This document shows positions 60,150-64,000 of a stretch of 64,000 nucleotides of DNA, one piece after another. Every line of letters begins with the position of its first letter. Position 1 is the first letter of the stretch. The notes under the pieces are model-generated. The model searched no databases and was not told the DNA's origin. It saw nothing but the letters and a program-made list of their open reading frames with translations. The translations under genes were made by a program, and so were the position numbers. The DNA lies in NCBI GenBank assembly GCA_038503035.1, contig JAVSML010025176.1, forward strand, positions 395,001 through 459,000. The letters run 5' to 3'. The stretch comes from Crocodylus rhombifer (Eukaryota; Chordata; Crocodylia; Crocodylidae).

Positions 60150-62858
60150 GTCTCTTCACTAATGCAAGAAGCATGGGGAACAAGCAGGAGGAGCTTGCTC
60201 TCCTGCTTGCAAGTAGTAAAATTGACCTGGTTGACCTAATGGAGACATGGTAGGATGCAACTTTTGACTGGGCAGTAGACATAGAGGGCTATAAGTTGTT
60301 TAGAAGAGATAGGAAGGGGGAAAGAGGTGGGGGGGTTGCACTTTATGTTAGGGAACAGTATACCAGTTCTACCTTCCAAATGGGACCAGAAGAAGGCTTA
60401 ACTGAGACCCTGTGGGTCAAGCTCCAAGGAGGAGAGGGATCTGGTAGTAGGGGTTTACTACACACTACCACATCAGGAGGAAGAGCTGGATCTGGAATTC
60501 TCCAGGCAGCTGGGGAAGGCCATGCGTGCAAATGATGTTGTGGTCATGGGTGATATGAATTACCCTGACATCAACTGGGAGGAGCAGTCGGCCAGATCTA
60601 GCCAGTCCAAAGGTTCCTGACGTGTGTACAGGACATACACCTCATGCAGGAGGTACACGTCCCCACTAGGGGAAACGCCATACTGATCTGGTGTTAGCCT
60701 CTGGGGACGACCTGGTGGGGGAGGTGTTTGTACAAGGGAGGCTAGGGGACAGTGATCATGAAATGATCCAGTTTGCTATTCAGAGAAAGGTGGGGAAGGT
60801 AACTAGCACAGCGCAAATGCTTGACTTTAGGAAAGCCAACTTCAATGTGCTCAAGGCAGTAGTCAGGGAGGCACTCGGAGCCCAGAGGTTAGCTAGTATG
60901 AGGGTCCAGGAAAAGTGGTCCTTCCTCAAGGATGCTATCCTTGGGGCGCAGGAGGACACAATTCCTGTGTGCAGAAAGGCGGGAAAAGGGTCCAAGAAAC
61001 CTCCATGGCTGAGCGTGGATATCCAGGCTGGCCTGAGGGCCAAGAAAAAAGCATACTAGCAGTGGAAACAAGGGGCAGGGACAAAGGAGGAGTACACCTC
61101 CCTGACCCGAGCTTGTAGGGATTTGGTGAGGAAGGCTAAAGCAGCACTGGAGTTTAGATTAGCTTCTGGGATTAAGGATAACAAAAAGTCCTTCAAGTAT
61201 ACAGGTAGCAAGAAGAAGTCTCGGGGTAACACTGGACCCCTACAAGGCAGGGCAGGGCAGGGCAGTTGGTGATGGACGCACGAGAGAAGGCAGAACTCTT
61301 CAACAAGTTCTTTGCCACCGTATTCCTGTCTGCTGACAAAGGGGTGCTCTCGGGTGACAGCGTAGAGACGCCCGGGAAGGATGCGAGTCCCCCAACAGTA
61401 AGTTCAGACCTAGTTAAGGATTACCTGGAGGGTTTAGATGTATCCAAGTCAGCGGGCCCGGATGACCTGCATCCGCGGGTGCTGAGGGAATTGGCTGGTG
61501 TCATTGCAAAGCCTTTGGCACAGCTGTTTGAGGACTCCTGGTGCTCGGGCCACGTCCCTGAGGACTGGAAAAGGGCCAATGTGGTCCCTATTTTCAAGAA
61601 GGGTAGGAAGGAAAAGCCTGACAGCTACAGGCCAGTCAGCCTCACTTCTATCCTGGGGAAGGTCTTTGAAAAAATTATCAAGGGCCACATTTGTGAGAGC
61701 CCTGCAGGGGAAGTGAGGTTGAGAGGTAACCAGCATGGGTTCGTGCAAGGCCAATCCTGCCTGACTAACCTCGTCTCTTTCTATGACCAGGTAACAAAGA
61801 GCTTAGTTGGGAAGGAAGAAGTCGATGTCATCTTCTTGAACTTCCAGAAGGCCTTCGACACAGTGTCCCACTCAATTCTGGTGGGCAAGCTGAGGGGCTG
61901 CAGCATTGACGAATGCACGGTCACATGGGTGGCAAACTGGATCCAGGAGCAAACCCAGAGGGTGGTGGTGGATGGGTTGATGTTGACCTGGGAAGGTGTG
62001 GGCAGCGGAGTCCCCCAGGGTTCAGTCCTTGGGCCAGTGCTGTTCAACATCTTCATTAGTGACCTGGACAAGGGTGTGGAGAGTGCCCTGTTCAAATTCG
62101 CTGATGACAACCAAGCTGTGGGGTAAAGTGAATACACCGGCAGGCAGGGACCGCATCCAGGCAGACGTGGATAGGTTAGAGAAGTGGGCGGATCTGAACA
62201 GGATGCGGTTCAACAAAGACAAGTGCAGGCTGCACTTGGGGAGAGGGAACCAGCATTATGGTTATAGGTTAGGGGCTGACGCTTTCGGCAGCACAGAGGA
62301 AAAGAGGGATCTTGAGTCATGATTGACTCCAGGATGAATATGAGTTGCCAATGCGATGAAGCAATAGGCAAAGCCAACTGCATCCAGTCCTGCATCAACA
62401 GGGGCATCACTGACAGGTCCAGAGAGGTCTTGCTCCTCCTCTATGCTGCGCTGGTCAGGCAGCAGCTGGAGTATAGTGTCCAGTTCTTGGCGCCGCACTT
62501 CAAGAAGGATGTGGAGAACCTGGAGAGGGTCCAGAAGAGGGCCACTCGTATGGCTGAGGGCCTCTGTGGCCAGCCCTATGAGGAGAGGCTGAGGGGGGAT
62601 CTTGTGGCTGTCTACAACCTTATCAGGGGCCAGCAGCAGGGACTCAGGGAAAGTCTGTTCACCAGGGCCCCCCTTGGAGCCACCAGGAACAATGGTCATA
62701 AGCTGAGGGAGCATAGGTTTAGGTTAGATATTAGGAAGAACTACTTCACTGTAAGGGTGGCCAGAGCCTGGAATAGGCTTCCCAGAGAGGCAGTGCTCTC
62801 ACCTTCCCTGGAAATCTTCAAGAAGAGACTGGATAGGCACCTGGCTGGGGTCTTATGA
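60150..62858 (+). pseudogene. CR1 ORF2 remnant, multiple frameshifts and stops
   Basis: The endonuclease start (CLFTNARSMGNKQEELALLL) meets a stop at METW-stop, with TGG TGG changed to TGG TAG at 60249-60254. Later pieces are GGGVALYVREQYTSS and GDSDHEMIQFAIQRKVGK (60691-61059). Reverse transcriptase 61266-62126 (286 residues) has [60 protein letters not shown] and FADD. Motif A reads [13 protein letters not shown], Asn replacing the catalytic Asp. A one-base insertion right after FADD ends the frame at 62126. The C-terminal part resumes at 62319-62858 and ends LDRHLAGVL. Confidence 0.92.
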
Positions 62859-63214
62859 CCCCTGCCCCCCCAATGCGCCTTCCTGCCCATGGCAGGGGGT
62901 CAGACTAGATGATCTGTCTAGGTCCCTTCCAACTCATTGATTCTATGATTCTATGAAGGATGTTATCTTTGTATTACACAAGCATAGACATGTTTATAAA
63001 AATCTAAGAAACTACAATTTTTTCTCTCAGTTCCAATGACTAAATGAATTCTCATTCTACACATACATATACACATAATACATAAAAACTCTTCAGCTTT
63101 ATAGACCTGCACATGCTTTGTCTATAAAATATAGAAGAAAGATGAATAAAATGTAAAGAATTGTTTCTTTAAAATACTGGAAAAAGATTAATAAAAGCTG
63201 TAAGAGGGAAACTA

Positions 63215-63273
63215 ACAGTTTCCACATTGGTTAAAATTATGGACATTTTTGCCAGGAAATAGTATTCTAAAAG
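63215..63273. repeat. 59-bp inverted repeat, left arm
   Basis: Pairs with 63726-63784 at 57 of 59 positions. The arm is not recognisable CR1. It sits immediately beside the breakpoint of the inverted CR1 half. Confidence 0.95.
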
Positions 63274-63275
63274 TG

Positions 63276-63535
63276 TTTGTGTAGAGGCATTTGAGGCCTC
63301 CTGAAGAGGTGTGCACTGGCCACCTAATCTCAGCATTGCCCTGGCCCCTGTCACTTACCTGGGTATATGTTCTGCTCGTTGGTCTAGGCTGGGCTGTACT
63401 TGTGGGTGTTGCTTCGTCTGGCAGTCCGACGTTTCCTCCACCCTCGTCTTCCCTTTCACCCAACGAGCCTACTTTAAAGCCCACCATAGGAGATCCACCA
63501 ACATAGAAGAAAACACACACTTACCTTTGGAGTAA
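63276..63535 (-). mobile_element. CR1 fragment: ORF1 end to ORF2 start, inverted half
   Basis: On the minus strand, GGTAAGTGTGTGTTTTCTTC through GGGCTTTAAAGTAGG aligns with the ORF1 end of the 59-kb copy (GGTAAGAGTTTGTTTTCTTA ... AGGCTTTAAACTAAG). The leader follows, then GGLKCLYTN, the ORF2 start, where homology stops at about 63276. The next CR1 residues appear on the opposite strand at 63786. Confidence 0.8.
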
Positions 63536-63725
63536 ATATAGCATGTACTTGTGCCTTAAATGTAAGAGAATTATACTCTGACCATAATCTATGTGAAATG
63601 ATACTGTGGAGTTGGTCTGGCCTCAGTCTGCTATTCTGAGTGATAATGGTATTCAATTCACCATATTTAGACTTTTAAAACACTAAATTACATAGTATGC
63701 ACAAACAAAGTAATGCAAGTTTGTT

Positions 63726-63784
63726 CTTTTAGAATACTATTTCCTGGCAAAAATGTCCATAACTTTAACCAATGGGGAAACTGT
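63726..63784. repeat. 59-bp inverted repeat, right arm
   Basis: Reverse complement of 63215-63273 with two mismatches. It ends directly before the plus-strand CR1 half beginning at about 63786. About 190 bp between the CR1 half ending at 63535 and this arm is unassigned. Confidence 0.95.
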
Positions 63785-63785
63785 A

Positions 63786-64000
63786 AGTTCCTCCTGCTAG
63801 ATGACACCGACCCGGACATAGTGGGGATCACTAAAACGTGGTAGGACTCAACACATGATTGGGCGGTGAAGGTCAAGGGCTATAGGCTGTACAGGAGGGA
63901 CAGGATAGGAAGGAAAGGTGGGGGCGTGGCACTCTATATTAAGGAGGAATACACATCCTCATCAATTAACAAAGAATCAAAGAAAGAGCACTCTGAAGTG
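63786..64000 (+). mobile_element. CR1 ORF2 endonuclease start, plus-strand half, runs off the window
   Basis: The translation LLLDDTDPDIVGITKTW, stop, then DSTHDWAVKVKGYRLYRRDR and GGGVALYIKEEYTSS, follows directly on from the ORF2 start found inverted at 63276. TGG TAG at 63829-63834 replaces the second Trp of the ETWW motif. The rest of the element lies beyond the window. Confidence 0.88.

Larger units (their letters stand above)
59222..62960 (+). mobile_element. Near full-length CR1 retrotransposon, plus strand
   Basis: About 3.7 kb. It starts within or just before ORF1 (the 5' boundary is soft between 59222 and 59293), has an open ORF1 (59293-60009) and a broken ORF2 (about 60150-62858). 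The 3' UTR (GGGGGTCAGACTAGATGATC, TAGGTCCCTTCCAACTCATT) is followed by a GATTCTATGATTCTATGA tail. The subfamily differs from the 51-kb copy in tail and in many residues. The repeat GGCAGGGCAGGGCAGGGCAG at 61244-61264 is a small local expansion. Confidence 0.94.
26233..64000 (-). other. Upstream MDFIC intron, possibly extending into 5' flank
   Basis: Everything beyond the internal exon lies upstream of it on the gene's strand. I looked for the preceding MDFIC coding exon, the acidic Asp/Thr/Gln-rich part of the N-terminal half, and could not recognise it. The upstream intron therefore probably runs past the window. Subregions without a recognisable gene or repeat are about 26520-27940, 28118-33860, 35884-36570, 37000-39020, 40170-40560, 41500-44730, 45030-46555, 48640-49940 and 57730-58630. 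Some contain open frames of 60-110 codons with no splice context, family motif or codon pattern to support them. Confidence 0.6.

Noticed and set aside
63344..63540. Two strong minus-strand donor-like sites (CCCAG|GTAAGT near 63358, CCAAAG|GTAAGT near 63532) suggesting an upstream MDFIC exon
   Set aside because: The sequence aligns with CR1 ORF1/leader sequence of the copy at 59-60 kb, so these are part of the retrotransposon.
1..64000. CRISPR arrays, rRNA, canonical tRNA genes, bacterial operons
   Set aside because: None seen. Spaced repeats here are transposon derived, and the tRNA-like boxes belong to SINE-like copies without a cloverleaf.

Overview
This is vertebrate nuclear DNA: an AT-rich intronic landscape packed with CR1-type LINE retrotransposons, hAT-like DNA transposons and palindromic miniature elements. 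Several CR1 copies are young enough to keep long open frames. That repeat spectrum, with CR1 3' tails built on TCTATGAAA or TTCTATGA units, points to a sauropsid. A crocodilian (alligator-like) genome is my best guess and a turtle is the main alternative. Nothing bacterial or viral-genomic is present apart from two old LTRs.

Host gene: two exons on the minus strand belong to one gene, MDFIC (MyoD family inhibitor domain-containing). The exon at 25957-26232 encodes 91 residues of the serine/asparagine-rich middle of the protein. The terminal exon, 214 down to the window edge at 1, encodes all but the last few residues of the cysteine-rich I-mfa domain. They are separated by an intron of about 25.7 kb (215-25956) and join in a matching phase. 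Everything above 26232 is upstream intron and possibly 5' flank; no further MDFIC exon could be recognised there.

Layout: the 25.7-kb intron holds hAT-like elements (2378-3202, 5140-5394, 8034-8463, 8942-9227, 16788-17646), palindromic MITEs, an ancient CR1/L3 remnant, a degenerate CR1 (11.4-12.5 kb), an LTR-like segment (12802-13332) and a 5'-truncated young CR1 (21651-23888). The upstream side holds a repeat-poor block (28.1-33.8 kb) and a 1.7-kb hAT-like element (34177-35875). It also has a Tigger-like MITE (36577-36873), a TIR element with TTTAAACCAGTTT-like subterminal motifs (39028-40163), a hAT with clear ends (46564-46863) and a hAT nested in another hAT (47966-48635).

The right third is dominated by CR1. 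A near full-length minus-strand CR1 (about 50701-55597) has ORF1, ORF2 and a 5' UTR with a duplicated unit of about 246 bp. It sits inside an older CR1, whose halves lie at 49946-50700 and 55598-56078. A solo-LTR candidate follows at 56430-57724, then a near full-length plus-strand CR1 at about 59222-62960. The window ends in a rearranged CR1 whose halves face opposite ways, each bordered by one arm of a 59-bp inverted repeat.

No new defence or metabolic system is visible. The interesting material is structural: transposon nesting, fold-back junctions, a perfect 67-bp palindrome in a hAT MITE, and the duplicated CR1 promoter-like unit. All coordinates of repeat ends were read by eye, and degenerate ends may be off by tens of bases.
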